From contig NZ_CP072611.1 in the NCBI RefSeq assembly GCF_017815515.1, forward strand, positions 868,001-932,000: a stretch of 64,000 nt of DNA, written 5' to 3'. The stretch comes from Aureimonas populi. GTDB taxonomy: Bacteria > Pseudomonadota > Alphaproteobacteria > Rhizobiales > Rhizobiaceae. This document shows, piece after piece, positions 35,950 to 44,321 of the stretch; position 1 is the stretch's first letter; every line of letters begins with the position of its first letter. The position numbers were made by a program, and so were the translations under genes. The notes beneath the pieces are model-generated. The model had not been told where the DNA came from. It saw nothing but the letters and a program-made list of their open reading frames with translations, and made no database searches.

Positions 35950-36993
35950 TTACTGCTGGTGCGACGCGATGGCCTCGCGGGCCGCCTCGACGAGCGCCGC
36001 GCCCTCCACGCCCTGCCGCGAGACGTCCTCCACCCAGCGGGCGACGACCGGCTCCAGCGTTTCCACGAAGACGGCGCTTTCCTCCGCGGTGAGCGTGACG
36101 TGGTTGTTGCCCGCCTCCACGGCGAGCGCGATGCCCGCATCGTCGATATCGCGCCAGATCCGGCCCACCTCCCGCAGCCAGTCCTCCCCGGAATGGTCGA
36201 GGAAGATCTGCCGGATATCCTCGGGCAGCGCATCCCAGCGCGCCTTGTTCATCGAGACCTGGAAGACGCTCGTTCCCAGGCGGCCATTGTCGGCCAGTTC
36301 GATCTGGTAGTCGGTCAGGTCCTGAAGCTGGAGGGCGGGAATGATCTCCCAAGGAACGAGCCCCCCGTGCACCACCCCGCGCGAGAGCGCCTGCGGGAAG
36401 TCCGGCACCGGCATGGACACGGGATTGGCGCCGAGCGCCTCCACCACCCAGGCGCCGGTGCGCGTGGGAATGCGCAACGTGGTTCCGGCCAGGTCGGAAG
36501 GCGCACGCACTTCGCGGTCGGCCATCTGGATGGCCTGCCCCGCATGAACGTGCTGGAACAGCACCTGCACGCCGACATGCTCCTGCGCCAGATGCTCGTC
36601 GAAGAGATCGGCCATCGCCAGATTCGTCGCCACCGTGTCGTTGGTGTGGACGTTCGGCAGCTCGAACACCTCGGTGCGCGGGAAAAGGCCCGGCGAGTAG
36701 CCGTTCAGTGTCCAGATCATGTCCACCACGCCGTCCCGCGCCTGCCGTATCAACTCCTGCGGCGTGCCGCCGAGCGACATGGACGGATAGAGCTCGATGG
36801 AGATACGCCCCTGCGAGGCTTCCTCGATGCGCTCGGCCCAGGGGGCGAGCATCCGCGTCTGGGCCGGCGCCTGCGGCCCCAGGAAGTGGTGCAGCGAGAA
36901 GGTGAATTCCTGCGACAGCGCCGGGGTGGCGACGAACGCGCAGGACAACATCGCGCCGGCAAGGAACGCTCGGCCGGCAATCCGGATGGTCAT
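35950..36993 (-). CDS. TRAP transporter periplasmic solute-binding protein (DctP family)
   Basis: 347 residues with a signal peptide (AFLAGAMLSCAFVATPALSQ, cleaved near residue 27). Family features are FSLHHFLGPQAPAQTRMLAPWAERIEEASQGRISIELYP, SLGGTPQELIRQARDGVVDM and the conserved carboxylate-binding Arg region TTLRIPTRTGAWVVEALGANPV. The ligand is probably an organic acid. It is the first TRAP gene; an IclR gene lies upstream on the same strand with a palindrome between them. Confidence 0.9.
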   Translation of the reverse strand: MTIRIAGRAFLAGAMLSCAFVATPALSQEFTFSLHHFLGPQAPAQTRMLAPWAERIEEASQGRISIELYPSMSLGGTPQELIRQARDGVVDMIWTLNGYSPGLFPRTEVFELPNVHTNDTVATNLAMADLFDEHLAQEHVGVQVLFQHVHAGQAIQMADREVRAPSDLAGTTLRIPTRTGAWVVEALGANPVSMPVPDFPQALSRGVVHGGLVPWEIIPALQLQDLTDYQIELADNGRLGTSVFQVSMNKARWDALPEDIRQIFLDHSGEDWLREVGRIWRDIDDAGIALAVEAGNNHVTLTAEESAVFVETLEPVVARWVEDVSRQGVEGAALVEAAREAIASHQQ

Positions 36994-37089
36994 GTCTCAA
37001 TTCCTCCCTGAGCCCGTCTCCCTCGGGCTGTCGTTTCCGACGTTAAAGAGCTTCCAGCCGTGTTGTAAATTGACGATTGGCGCTCCTCT

Positions 37090-37107
37090 CATAACCTGCC
37101 GGTTATG
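37090..37107. promoter_or_regulatory. Palindrome upstream of the TRAP operon (IclR operator candidate)
   Basis: CATAACC (37090-37096) and GGTTATG (37101-37107) are perfect 7-base arms around TGCC. It is about 100 bases upstream of the TRAP binding protein start and 30 bases downstream of the iclR-type gene stop. It could be the binding site of that regulator or a short terminator stem. Confidence 0.45.
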
Positions 37108-37137
37108 GATTGAACCAACTCTTCGCCCCCTCCCCGT

Positions 37138-37905
37138 TCAGGTGGCCGCTTCGCCGTAAAGGCGGCGGGCGATCTCGCCGGCGCCCGCGCGAAGAGGAGC
37201 GACGAAGCCCTCCATCGCCGCCTCGCCGAAACGCGCCGCCGAGCCGAAGGCGGACAGGGCGCAGATCATGCGCCCGGTGCGCGAGAGCGACGGCACCGCG
37301 ACGGCGTTGATCTGCGCCTCGCGCTCGCCGCGATTGAAGGCAAGGCCCGTCCTGCGCACCTTGGCGAGTTCCTCCTCCAGTTCGGGGCGCGCGACCATGG
37401 TGCTCCGCGTCATCGCCACGCGCTCGGCTGTGTCGAACCAACGTTCGAGGTCGGCTGGCGGCAGATGGGCAAGCCAGGATTTGCCATGCGCCGTGCAATG
37501 GGCTTCGAGGCGCGTTCCGCGCCGCACGTCCACGAAAAGCGGCCGGTCCGGCACCGCCCTGGCGATACAGACCACCTTCTCGCCATCGAAGAGCGTGGCC
37601 ATGGTCGCCTCGCCGATCTCCCCGGTCAGCCGCTCCAGGATCGGCTGGACGACGGGAACGAGGTTGCCGGGCGCCGCGGCGCGAGCGCCGAGATCGGCCA
37701 GCGCGAAGCCCGGCCGATAGTGGCCCCGCGATGCCGCCACCACCATGCCCGTTTCCTCCAGCGTGCGCAGGAAGCGATGGGCGGTGACGGCGTTCATGCC
37801 CAGATGCGCCTTCAGCGTTGCCGCGCAGATCTCCTCGCGCCCCTCGCCGAAGAGCGAGAGGATCTCGAAGGCCTTCACCACCGAACCGTTGATCTGGCTG
37901 CTCAC
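37138..37905 (-). CDS. IclR-family transcriptional regulator
   Basis: 255 residues from GTG 37905, preceded by GGAGGG; an upstream ATG at 37968 lacks such a site. The winged helix-turn-helix is INGSVVKAFEILSLFGEG to LGMNAVTAHRFLRTLEETGMV. The C-terminal effector domain includes CTAHGKSWLAHLPPADLERWF and VAVPSLSRTGRMICALSAFG. It lies between the TRAP operon (same strand) and the divergent TPP enzyme gene, so it probably controls both. The ligand is likely the TRAP substrate or its product. Confidence 0.87.
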   Translation of the reverse strand: MSSQINGSVVKAFEILSLFGEGREEICAATLKAHLGMNAVTAHRFLRTLEETGMVVAASRGHYRPGFALADLGARAAAPGNLVPVVQPILERLTGEIGEATMATLFDGEKVVCIARAVPDRPLFVDVRRGTRLEAHCTAHGKSWLAHLPPADLERWFDTAERVAMTRSTMVARPELEEELAKVRRTGLAFNRGEREAQINAVAVPSLSRTGRMICALSAFGSAARFGEAAMEGFVAPLRAGAGEIARRLYGEAAT

Positions 37906-37959
37906 GCACCCTCCGCAGACGCCCACCTTCTTGCGAAGGCTCACCGAGCTTCTTGCCGA

Positions 37960-38026
37960 GATTGACAAAGCTACGCCCGGCCGTCAACAATTAGGAATAC
38001 ATTTTTCTAATAAAGAAATATAGCCC
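37960..38026. promoter_or_regulatory. AT-rich divergent promoter region between iclR-type gene and TPP enzyme gene
   Basis: The last 50 bases before the TPP gene are strikingly AT-rich (around AATTAGGAATACATTTTT and CTAATAAAGAAATATAG) compared with the rest of the window. TTTCT-AATAA-AGAAA (38003-38017) is a small inverted repeat. This is the expected place for promoters and the IclR operator; exact -35 and -10 elements are not certain. Confidence 0.4.
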
Positions 38027-39778
38027 ATGTCCGCGCTTGGCCGATCTGCCGATCCCGCTCCCCCATCCACCCACGCGAATCCGGCCCCGATGACGGCGGG
38101 AGGCGCGCTTTTGGCGCGGTTGAAGGCGGTCGGCGTCGATTACATCTTCGCCAATTCCGGCACGGACTTCCCGCCCGTGATCGAAGGGCTGGCGGAAGCG
38201 CAGGCACGCGACCTTCCCCTGCCCCACGCGCTCGTCATGCCGCACGAAGCGGCGGCGATGGGCATGGCGCATGGCTACTATCTTGCAACGGGCCGGGCGC
38301 AGGCGGTGATGGCCCACACCAATGTGGGCCTTGCCAATTGCGCCATCGGCGCGATCAACGCGGCGGCCGAGCAGGTGCCCGTCCTCCTCTTCTCGGGCCG
38401 CACCCCCACCACCGAGGCCGGACGGCTCGGCTCGCGCACCGTGCCCATCGGCTGGGGACAGGAGATGCGGGACCAGCACGCGCTGGTGCGCGAGGCGTCG
38501 AAATGGGACTACGAGTTGCGCTTTCCCGAGCAGGTGCCGCAGATCGTCGACCGCGCCCATGCCATCGCCCATTCCACGCCACCCGGCCCGGTCTATGTCA
38601 GCCTGCCGCGCGAGACCTTGTGCGAGAGCATCGCCTATCCGGCACTTTCGGCCCCGCCGAGCGCCGCCCCCGCCAAGGCTTGCGCCGATCCGGCGGCTCT
38701 TGACGAAGCGGCCCGGCTCATCGCCTCCGCCGAGCGTCCCCTAATCGTCGCGCAGCGCGGCTGCGGGTCGCAGGAGGGCTTCGCCGCGCTCGCCCGCATC
38801 GCGGAGCGATGGGCGATACCCGTGGTCCAATACTGGGCGATCCAGCTCGCCATCGCGGCCGATCATCCCATGTCGGCGGGCGTTGATCCTTCGCCCTATA
38901 TCGAGGAGGCCGACCTCATCCTCGCGATCGACTGCCTCTCGCCCTGGTCGCCGGCCGCCCATCGTCCGAGCGAGAATGCCCGCATCCTCCATCTCGGGCG
39001 CGATCCGCTCTACCAGCGCTTTCCGGTGCGTCATTTCCCTTCCCATCTCTCCATCGTCAGCGAGGTCGACGCAGGGCTTCTGGCGCTCGAGAAGGCGCTC
39101 GCGCCGCTGCGCGAGGAGGCGGACCGGCGCGTGGAGACGCGCAGGCCCAGGATCGAGTCGCGGGTGCGCAAGACGCGCGAGAGCGTCCTTGCCGCGGCCC
39201 GCGCCGGCGCGGGCGATCCGCCGACCAAGGAGCATGTAAGCCTGTGCCTCGGCGAGGCCCTCCGGGGCCGGGAGGCGGCCGTGTTCTCCGAACTCGGCTG
39301 CCCGCTGGCGCCGCTTGCCCTCACCCGACCGGATTCGTGGTATCAGGAGCCGCATTCGGGCGGGCTCGGCTGGGCCTTTCCGGCAGCGCTCGGCTTCCAG
39401 CTTGCGCGGCGCGAGCGGCTCGTTGTCGCCACCATGGGGGATGGCTCCTACATCTTCTCCAACCCCGCCGCCTGCCATCAGATCGCCGAGGCGCTGGAGC
39501 TTCCCGTCCTCATTCTCGTGCTGAACAACAGCGAGTGGGGCGCGGTGCGCCAATCCGTGCTCGGCCTCTATCCGGACGGCTATGCCTCGAAGGCCAACAC
39601 CATGCCCCTGACCTCGCTTGCCCCCACGCCCGACTTCACTCGCATCGCGCAAGCGAGCCGCGCGTGGACGGCGCTGGTGGAGACGGGCGAGGCGCTGCCG
39701 GCCGTGCTCACGGAGGCCATCGCCCATGTCGAGACAGAGCGCACCCACGCCCTCGTCGAGATCAGGGTCCGGCCCTGA
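38027..39778 (+). CDS. Thiamine pyrophosphate-dependent enzyme, acetolactate synthase/benzoylformate decarboxylase superfamily
   Basis: 583 residues with the three-domain layout. The N-terminal PYR domain has the cofactor-activating Glu74 in VMPHEAAAMGMAHGYY. The central domain follows, and the C-terminal PP domain has GDGSYIF ... LVLNNSEW (about residue 470 onward), the Mg-TPP motif. The substrate is unknown. Relatives include decarboxylases and ligases of 2-oxo acids. Its divergence from the iclR-type gene beside a TRAP acid importer suggests it acts on the imported 2-oxo or aryl-oxo acid. A strong 16-bp hairpin follows. Confidence 0.8.
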   Translation: MSALGRSADPAPPSTHANPAPMTAGGALLARLKAVGVDYIFANSGTDFPPVIEGLAEAQARDLPLPHALVMPHEAAAMGMAHGYYLATGRAQAVMAHTNVGLANCAIGAINAAAEQVPVLLFSGRTPTTEAGRLGSRTVPIGWGQEMRDQHALVREASKWDYELRFPEQVPQIVDRAHAIAHSTPPGPVYVSLPRETLCESIAYPALSAPPSAAPAKACADPAALDEAARLIASAERPLIVAQRGCGSQEGFAALARIAERWAIPVVQYWAIQLAIAADHPMSAGVDPSPYIEEADLILAIDCLSPWSPAAHRPSENARILHLGRDPLYQRFPVRHFPSHLSIVSEVDAGLLALEKALAPLREEADRRVETRRPRIESRVRKTRESVLAAARAGAGDPPTKEHVSLCLGEALRGREAAVFSELGCPLAPLALTRPDSWYQEPHSGGLGWAFPAALGFQLARRERLVVATMGDGSYIFSNPAACHQIAEALELPVLILVLNNSEWGAVRQSVLGLYPDGYASKANTMPLTSLAPTPDFTRIAQASRAWTALVETGEALPAVLTEAIAHVETERTHALVEIRVRP

Positions 39779-39812
39779 GGAAGGCCCCGCCGAAGAACGC
39801 GGCGGCGCCTCC

Positions 39813-39852
39813 ATGACGATCCCCCGAATGCCGGGCTTCGGGGGATCGTCAT
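39813..39852. repeat. Perfect 16-bp inverted repeat (hairpin)
   Basis: ATGACGATCCCCCGAA (39813-39828) and TTCGGGGGATCGTCAT (39837-39852) are exact reverse complements around TGCCGGGC. It lies 35 bases after the TPP gene stop and could terminate it, although no T run follows. The length and perfection also fit a small mobile repeat. Confidence 0.7.
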
Positions 39853-39901
39853 ACATGTCGCAGGCTGTGGGCCGCTTGGGGGAGGCCTTTCCGCCGTACG
39901 C

Positions 39902-39949
39902 CCGGCCGACGCCGGAAGATGCGCCGATGATGAACCATGCCTTGGTCAT
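39902..39949 (-). pseudogene. Short-chain dehydrogenase N-terminal remnant
   Basis: ATG 39949 (preceded by GGAAA) reads MTKAWFIIGASSGVGR, matching the very start of short-chain dehydrogenases (the TGxxxGxG nucleotide motif, with IGASSGVG here). After about 16 codons the resemblance stops and runs into the hairpin. It looks like the leftover of a deleted or interrupted gene. Confidence 0.5.
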
Positions 39950-40111
39950 GTATCGTTTCCGCTCGTTCGTTCTGCTCCCGAGACAGGCGCGGCTCTTTGC
40001 TGGGGATCAGGCCCTCGGATCGGCGGCGCTCCCGTGTCCGAGGTGACGTGCTGGCGGAAGGGCTGGCCCGTTGTCCGGGCCGGATCGAACGGCTGATGCG
40101 ACTGAACGCAC

Positions 40112-41065
40112 TCAGGTGCGCGGCTCCGGCGCCGGGGAGAGATCGGAAATCGCCTCCCTCAACCTCATCCTCGCCTCTCGTTCGTAGGCAATGGCCGCCT
40201 CCGGGGCGATAGGGCGAAACGCGATGGGGTCTCGCGATACGGTCTGTGCGAGCCGCCCGATGTCGCATGTGATGACAGTGGCGATCTTCGCGTAGCCGCC
40301 CGTCGTCTGGCGGTCGGCCATCAGGATCACGGGGTGGCCGGAAGGCGGGATCTGGATCGAGCCCATCACCGTGCCGTCCGACACGATGTCGTGCCCCCGG
40401 GCGGAGGAGAGGAGCGGGCCCTCCAGGATCATCGCCATGCGGTCGCGTTTCGAAGTCACGCGGAAGGGTTCGCGTGTCAAGGAGCGCCATGCGTCCGCAT
40501 CGAAGAAATGGGCTTGCGGTCCCGGCACGACGTGGATCGGGGCGGATCGGGGGCGGAAAGGGCGCGCAAGCGCCAGGAGCGGCGCACCGCTCTCCTCGCC
40601 GAGCGGCAGGACGTCACCGGGCCGGAGGCTGCGCCCGTCGAGACCACCGAGACCGCTGCGCAGATGGGTCGCCCGGCTGCCCATCACCGGAACGGTATCG
40701 ATGCCGCCGGACACGGCGAGGTAGCCCCACACGGCATCGCGCAACGCACCGAGCGTGATCCGAGCGCCTGCGCGGGCATGGAACGCGCGCCAGGCGGGCA
40801 CGCGCCTGCCGTCCACCACGATTTCGAGGGAACCGCCCGTCACCGCAAGGCGCGCCGGGCGCGACAGCTCGAAGCTTCCGCCTGTCAACGCGAACTCCAG
40901 GCAGGCCGCGCCGGGACCGTTGCCCACGAGCGCGTTCGCGATGGCGAACGCCGCCGCGTCCATGGGGCCCGAGGCCGAAACGCCGAAGCGCAGATAGCCG
41001 CGACGGCCGGAATCCTGCACCGTCGTCATCGGTCCCGCCTCGCGGACGAAAAGCTCCCGCCTCAT
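40112..41065 (-). CDS. pxpC: 5-oxoprolinase subunit C (biotin-dependent carboxyltransferase-like)
   Basis: 317-residue KipA/AHS2-family protein. It shows VQDSGRRGYLRFGVSASGPMDAAAFAIANALVGN at the start, MGSRATHLRSGLGGLDGRSLRPGD, and the closing SDGTVMGSIQIPPSGHPVILMADRQTTGGYAKIATV. PxpA, B and C together use ATP to open 5-oxoproline (pyroglutamate) to glutamate. It overlaps pxpB by 4 bases at the end of the nine-gene operon. Sequence cannot exclude action on another cyclic amide or urea derivative, since the family includes allophanate hydrolase-like members. Confidence 0.88.
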   Translation of the reverse strand: MRRELFVREAGPMTTVQDSGRRGYLRFGVSASGPMDAAAFAIANALVGNGPGAACLEFALTGGSFELSRPARLAVTGGSLEIVVDGRRVPAWRAFHARAGARITLGALRDAVWGYLAVSGGIDTVPVMGSRATHLRSGLGGLDGRSLRPGDVLPLGEESGAPLLALARPFRPRSAPIHVVPGPQAHFFDADAWRSLTREPFRVTSKRDRMAMILEGPLLSSARGHDIVSDGTVMGSIQIPPSGHPVILMADRQTTGGYAKIATVITCDIGRLAQTVSRDPIAFRPIAPEAAIAYEREARMRLREAISDLSPAPEPRT

Positions 41066-41799
41066 CGCGCGATATGCCGATCCGCAAGCCGGATCGCGTC
41101 GAATTCGGCACGTTCGATGCGCCGAAAGCGAATGCGATCCCCCGCCTCGAGCAGAAAAGGTGCTGCGCGTTCGGGGGCGAAAAGTCGCAGCGGCGTCTGT
41201 CCGATGAAATGCCAGCCACTCGGCCCGGCGACGGAACTGACGCTGGCCTGGACGCCGCCGATGCCGATCGCCCCTTCGGGCACGCGCTGGCGCGGGATCG
41301 CGCGGCGGGGCGTGCGAAGCGGCTCGGGCAGACCGGAAAGATAGGCGAAGCCGGGGGCGAAGCCGATCATGGCGACCTCGTACTCGGCCGAGAGATGCAG
41401 CTCGACCAGAGCGTCCGTCGTCATTCCCTTGCCGGCGGCCAGCTCGCTCAGGTCGAGGCAGGCCTCCCCCTCATAGAGAACCGGCACGGATATCTCGCGT
41501 CCCGCCTCGCGCGCCACGGGAAGGGTTGCCAGGCGCTTCGTCACGCCTCGCGCGATCCTCGCCATATCGGTCTGGATCGGATCGAACGTCACGAGCAGCG
41601 AACGATAGGTCGGGACCACTTCGTCGATCCCGGGCAGCGGCGTGGCGCTCAGGGATTGGGCGAGGGCGACAGCGAGCCGGTTGGCGGCCTTGTCGATCGT
41701 TTCGCAGAACTCCACCGTCACCGCGCTCTCGCCACAGGAGGCGATGCGCGGGGATGTCAGGGAAGGCGTTCCCTCGGCCGGCCACCAGATTTCTCTCAT
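41062..41799 (-). CDS. pxpB: 5-oxoprolinase subunit B
   Basis: 245-residue KipI/AHS1-family protein. The conserved GFAPGFAYLSGLPEPL, IPRQRVPEGAIGIGGVQASVSSVAGPSGWHFIGQTPLRLF regions are present. ATG 41799 has a GGAG site 6 bases upstream; a GTG at 41814 is possible. It forms the ATP-using complex with PxpC. In this window the third subunit gene, pxpA, lies about 12 kb away (53625-54389) on the same strand but outside this operon. An 81-base gap separates it from the M24 gene upstream. Confidence 0.88.
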   Translation of the reverse strand: MREIWWPAEGTPSLTSPRIASCGESAVTVEFCETIDKAANRLAVALAQSLSATPLPGIDEVVPTYRSLLVTFDPIQTDMARIARGVTKRLATLPVAREAGREISVPVLYEGEACLDLSELAAGKGMTTDALVELHLSAEYEVAMIGFAPGFAYLSGLPEPLRTPRRAIPRQRVPEGAIGIGGVQASVSSVAGPSGWHFIGQTPLRLFAPERAAPFLLEAGDRIRFRRIERAEFDAIRLADRHIAR

Positions 41800-41880
41800 C
41801 GTCGCTCCGGGCACCGCCCAGTGTGAAGGGACCCCTCCCCGGTCGCGCTCCTGCTCCGCACCACTGTGCAGGCCTGCCGC

Positions 41881-43092
41881 TCACGCCGTCCAGAGCTGAA
41901 GCGGCAAGGCGCTGAAGGTTTCCACACCTCCGCTGGCGCGGATCGCGAAGGTTTGCCCGAGACCGGCGGCGAGACCGGTCCGCGCATCCGGAATCATGAT
42001 GTGGACGAAGAACACCATGCCCGGCTCCAGAACAAGCGGGTTGCCGCTGTAGATCATCGGCGGCACGTCCATCCATGTCGGCTTGAAGGTGCAGCCGAGC
42101 GCGTAGCCGCAGGCGGCGTAGCGGGCATGCGCGAAACCCGCGCGGTCCAGCACGTCACGATGAATGTCGTCGAGCGTGCCGAGCGTCTCGCCGGGCCTGG
42201 CCGCCTCCTTCACCTTCTCCAGCGCCTCGATGGTGACAGCCATTTGCCGCTGCTGGCGCGGGTCCGGCGTGCCGACCGCGAAGGTGTGCTCGATGACGAC
42301 GTGATAGCGGCAGACCGAGGCCGCAAGCTCCACGAGAACCTGATCCCGCGGCTCGATCCTGCGGGGACCGCCGATACCGCGGCCGAACAGGGCGCGAGAC
42401 CCAACATTGACGAGCGGGCCGCCGGACGGCATGTCGGCGCCGCCCGAGAGCATGGCGGTCACCGCCGCGCCGGACAGGGCTGTATCGAAGGCACCGGGCG
42501 TGGTCGCGGCGAAAGCCGCCTCCACTGCCGCGTCCGCCAGCCGCCCCGCCTCGCGCACATAGTCGAGCTCCAGCGGCGACTTCACGAGGCGCTGCCGGCG
42601 CACGATGTCGGAGGCGTCCTCGATCGCGGCGAAGCCGGACAGGGCGGCCTCGACGCTGCGCCCGTTGGCGGCCGTCAATCCGTGCGTGGCGAACTCGACG
42701 CCGATGCGCCGGCCCTCCAGGCCGAGTTCGGCAAGGAGGGCGCGAAGGTCGCGCGCCGGGTCGGCCCCTTCCGCGTTCAGCCAGATCCGCACCTCGTCGT
42801 AGAGCGAGGCGACCTCGGCCTGGCGCTTGTCGGGCGTGCGCGTGAGGAGGACGAGTGGCCCATCCTCAGCCGTAACGATGCCCGCCTGGAAGAAGACGTA
42901 ACCGGCCGTATCGAAGCCGGTGAGATAGAAATGGCTTTCCTGCGCGAAGACGAGCAGCGCGTCGAGATCGCGCTCGGCCAGATGCCGGCGCGTCTCGGCG
43001 AGCCGGGCGCGCAGTTCCGTCTCGGGAAAGCGCAACACGACCTCGCGGCCCGCGCGGGTGCGGCCGGGCCACTCCGTCCCCAGGTCGATCAT
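41881..43092 (-). CDS. M24-fold hydrolase, DoeA/creatinase-like (not a canonical aminopeptidase)
   Basis: 403 residues: a creatinase N-domain (ALLVFAQESHFYLTGFDTAGYVFFQ) and an M24 C-domain. Metal ligands are changed: the first Asp is Glu in QVLVELAASVCRYH, the second is absent (VVIEHT), the HG segment reads GYALGCTFKPTWMD, and the last Glu region reads GLGQTFAI. The GY-x-x-G-x-x-x-x-P pattern is shared with DoeA of this window. It therefore probably hydrolyses a small amide or cyclic compound rather than Xaa-Pro peptides. It overlaps the upstream M20 gene by 4 bases and shares VPPMIYSGN with the M24 protein at 49319. Confidence 0.82.
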   Translation of the reverse strand: MIDLGTEWPGRTRAGREVVLRFPETELRARLAETRRHLAERDLDALLVFAQESHFYLTGFDTAGYVFFQAGIVTAEDGPLVLLTRTPDKRQAEVASLYDEVRIWLNAEGADPARDLRALLAELGLEGRRIGVEFATHGLTAANGRSVEAALSGFAAIEDASDIVRRQRLVKSPLELDYVREAGRLADAAVEAAFAATTPGAFDTALSGAAVTAMLSGGADMPSGGPLVNVGSRALFGRGIGGPRRIEPRDQVLVELAASVCRYHVVIEHTFAVGTPDPRQQRQMAVTIEALEKVKEAARPGETLGTLDDIHRDVLDRAGFAHARYAACGYALGCTFKPTWMDVPPMIYSGNPLVLEPGMVFFVHIMIPDARTGLAAGLGQTFAIRASGGVETFSALPLQLWTA

Positions 43093-44321
43093 TGCGCCTC
43101 GCAGATGTCGCAGATGGTGATCAGGTAGATTCGGATCATGTCGAGATAGTCGGGAATATCGACCCGCTCGTCCGGCATGGTGTTGTAGCGCCCGCCCGGC
43201 CCGCACACGACGCCCTCCATGCCGCCTTCGGCGAAGAGATGCCCGGCATCGGTGCCGAAGAAGCCGGGAGGGGCGATCGCGCCCGTGGGCTGCGGCTCCC
43301 CGCGCACCGCTTCGTAAGCCGCGTTGATGGCGGTCACGATCCGGCTGTTCCGGGCGACCTCGAAGGCCGGCATGACCGGGCGGCCCTGCGCTTCCTCGGT
43401 GCGCAGGCTGGTCCTCAAGCCCGGCCAGCGAGCTTCGAGGCCGGCGAGGACGCGGCGAAGGTCGGCCAGCGCGTTTTCCTCGCTCTGCCCCGGCCCGTAG
43501 CGTCCCGACCCCTTCAGCCGCACGAAATCGGCGACCTGCGGCGGGCGCCACTCGTGCAGGTCGCGGCCGAGCGCGCCGTGGATGACGCCGACATGCACGC
43601 GATTGATCGAGCGATGCTCCTCGCTCGGGGCGTCGGAGAACGTCAGCCCGGTCAGCTCGGGTATCAGGTCGCAGGCGGCGCGGATCGCATCCACCGCCGC
43701 CTCGCGCTTCGACAGATGGCGCGTGACGCCCTCCAGCTCGATCACGAAGGTGAAGGCGGCGGCGTGCATGGTGATCGCCTGAAGGTCGGACGGCTCGGAA
43801 TTGATGAAGTAGTCCGCCCGAAGGCCCGCTTTCACCGCCGCCAGCGTGCCGACGCCCCCCTGCAGCTCACCGATCACGAAGGTCAGGATCACGTCGCCCT
43901 TCAGGCGCACGCCGTTCTGGATGAGGGAGCGGACGGCGCACAGATAGGCCGCATCGCCGGCCTTCATGTTCGACACGCCGATGCCGTAGATGAACGCTTC
44001 GTCGATCAGGCCGCCCCAGGGATCGACGGTCCAGCCCTCCGTTGCCGGGTTCGTGTCGAGATGGCCGTTGAACAGCAGGCTCCTGCCGCCCCCGGTCCCC
44101 CTCCAGACGCCAACCGCGTTCACGCGGTCGCCCTCCACCGGCATCAGATAGGCTTCATCCAGACCCATCCCGCGCATGATCTCGACCATGCGCTCGGCCA
44201 GGGCCCGCTCGCCGGGCGTCTCGGAGTAGCTCTTGTGGCGAACCATCTCGGCAAGCGTGTCGAGGCAGGCCCTCTCATCGATCCGGCGGGCGAGGGCGAG
44301 GGCGTCCACAGTGCCGGTCAT
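43089..44321 (-). CDS. M20-fold amidohydrolase with altered metal site
   Basis: 410 residues of the M20 (ArgE/DapE/carboxypeptidase G2) family: zinc-binding domain with inserted dimerisation domain. The first His is present (NGHLDT, His87). The bridging Asp is Asn118 (VSNMKAGDA), the metal Glu after the catalytic Glu152 is Leu153 (GELQGG), Glu176 (NSEPSD) is kept, and the final His is Asn380 (NTMPDE). Three of five ligands are thus replaced. It may hydrolyse an N-acyl or amide bond with a different metal state, or have lost classic activity. It is translationally coupled to the ABC ATPase upstream (ATGA) and to the M24 gene downstream. Confidence 0.8.
   Translation of the reverse strand: MTGTVDALALARRIDERACLDTLAEMVRHKSYSETPGERALAERMVEIMRGMGLDEAYLMPVEGDRVNAVGVWRGTGGGRSLLFNGHLDTNPATEGWTVDPWGGLIDEAFIYGIGVSNMKAGDAAYLCAVRSLIQNGVRLKGDVILTFVIGELQGGVGTLAAVKAGLRADYFINSEPSDLQAITMHAAAFTFVIELEGVTRHLSKREAAVDAIRAACDLIPELTGLTFSDAPSEEHRSINRVHVGVIHGALGRDLHEWRPPQVADFVRLKGSGRYGPGQSEENALADLRRVLAGLEARWPGLRTSLRTEEAQGRPVMPAFEVARNSRIVTAINAAYEAVRGEPQPTGAIAPPGFFGTDAGHLFAEGGMEGVVCGPGGRYNTMPDERVDIPDYLDMIRIYLITICDICEAQ

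Larger units (their letters stand above)
39779..40111. other. Gap of 333 bases without an intact gene
   Basis: It holds a perfect 16-bp hairpin (39813-39852) and a short remnant of a short-chain dehydrogenase start on the minus strand (39902-39949). The rest, to the pxpC stop at 40112, shows no family resemblance in either direction and looks like non-coding or decayed DNA. Confidence 0.6.

Noticed and set aside
39849..40490. A 213-codon minus-strand frame across the gap after the TPP gene
   Set aside because: It overlaps pxpC out of frame and has no family resemblance. Only the 16-codon dehydrogenase start in another frame looked real.
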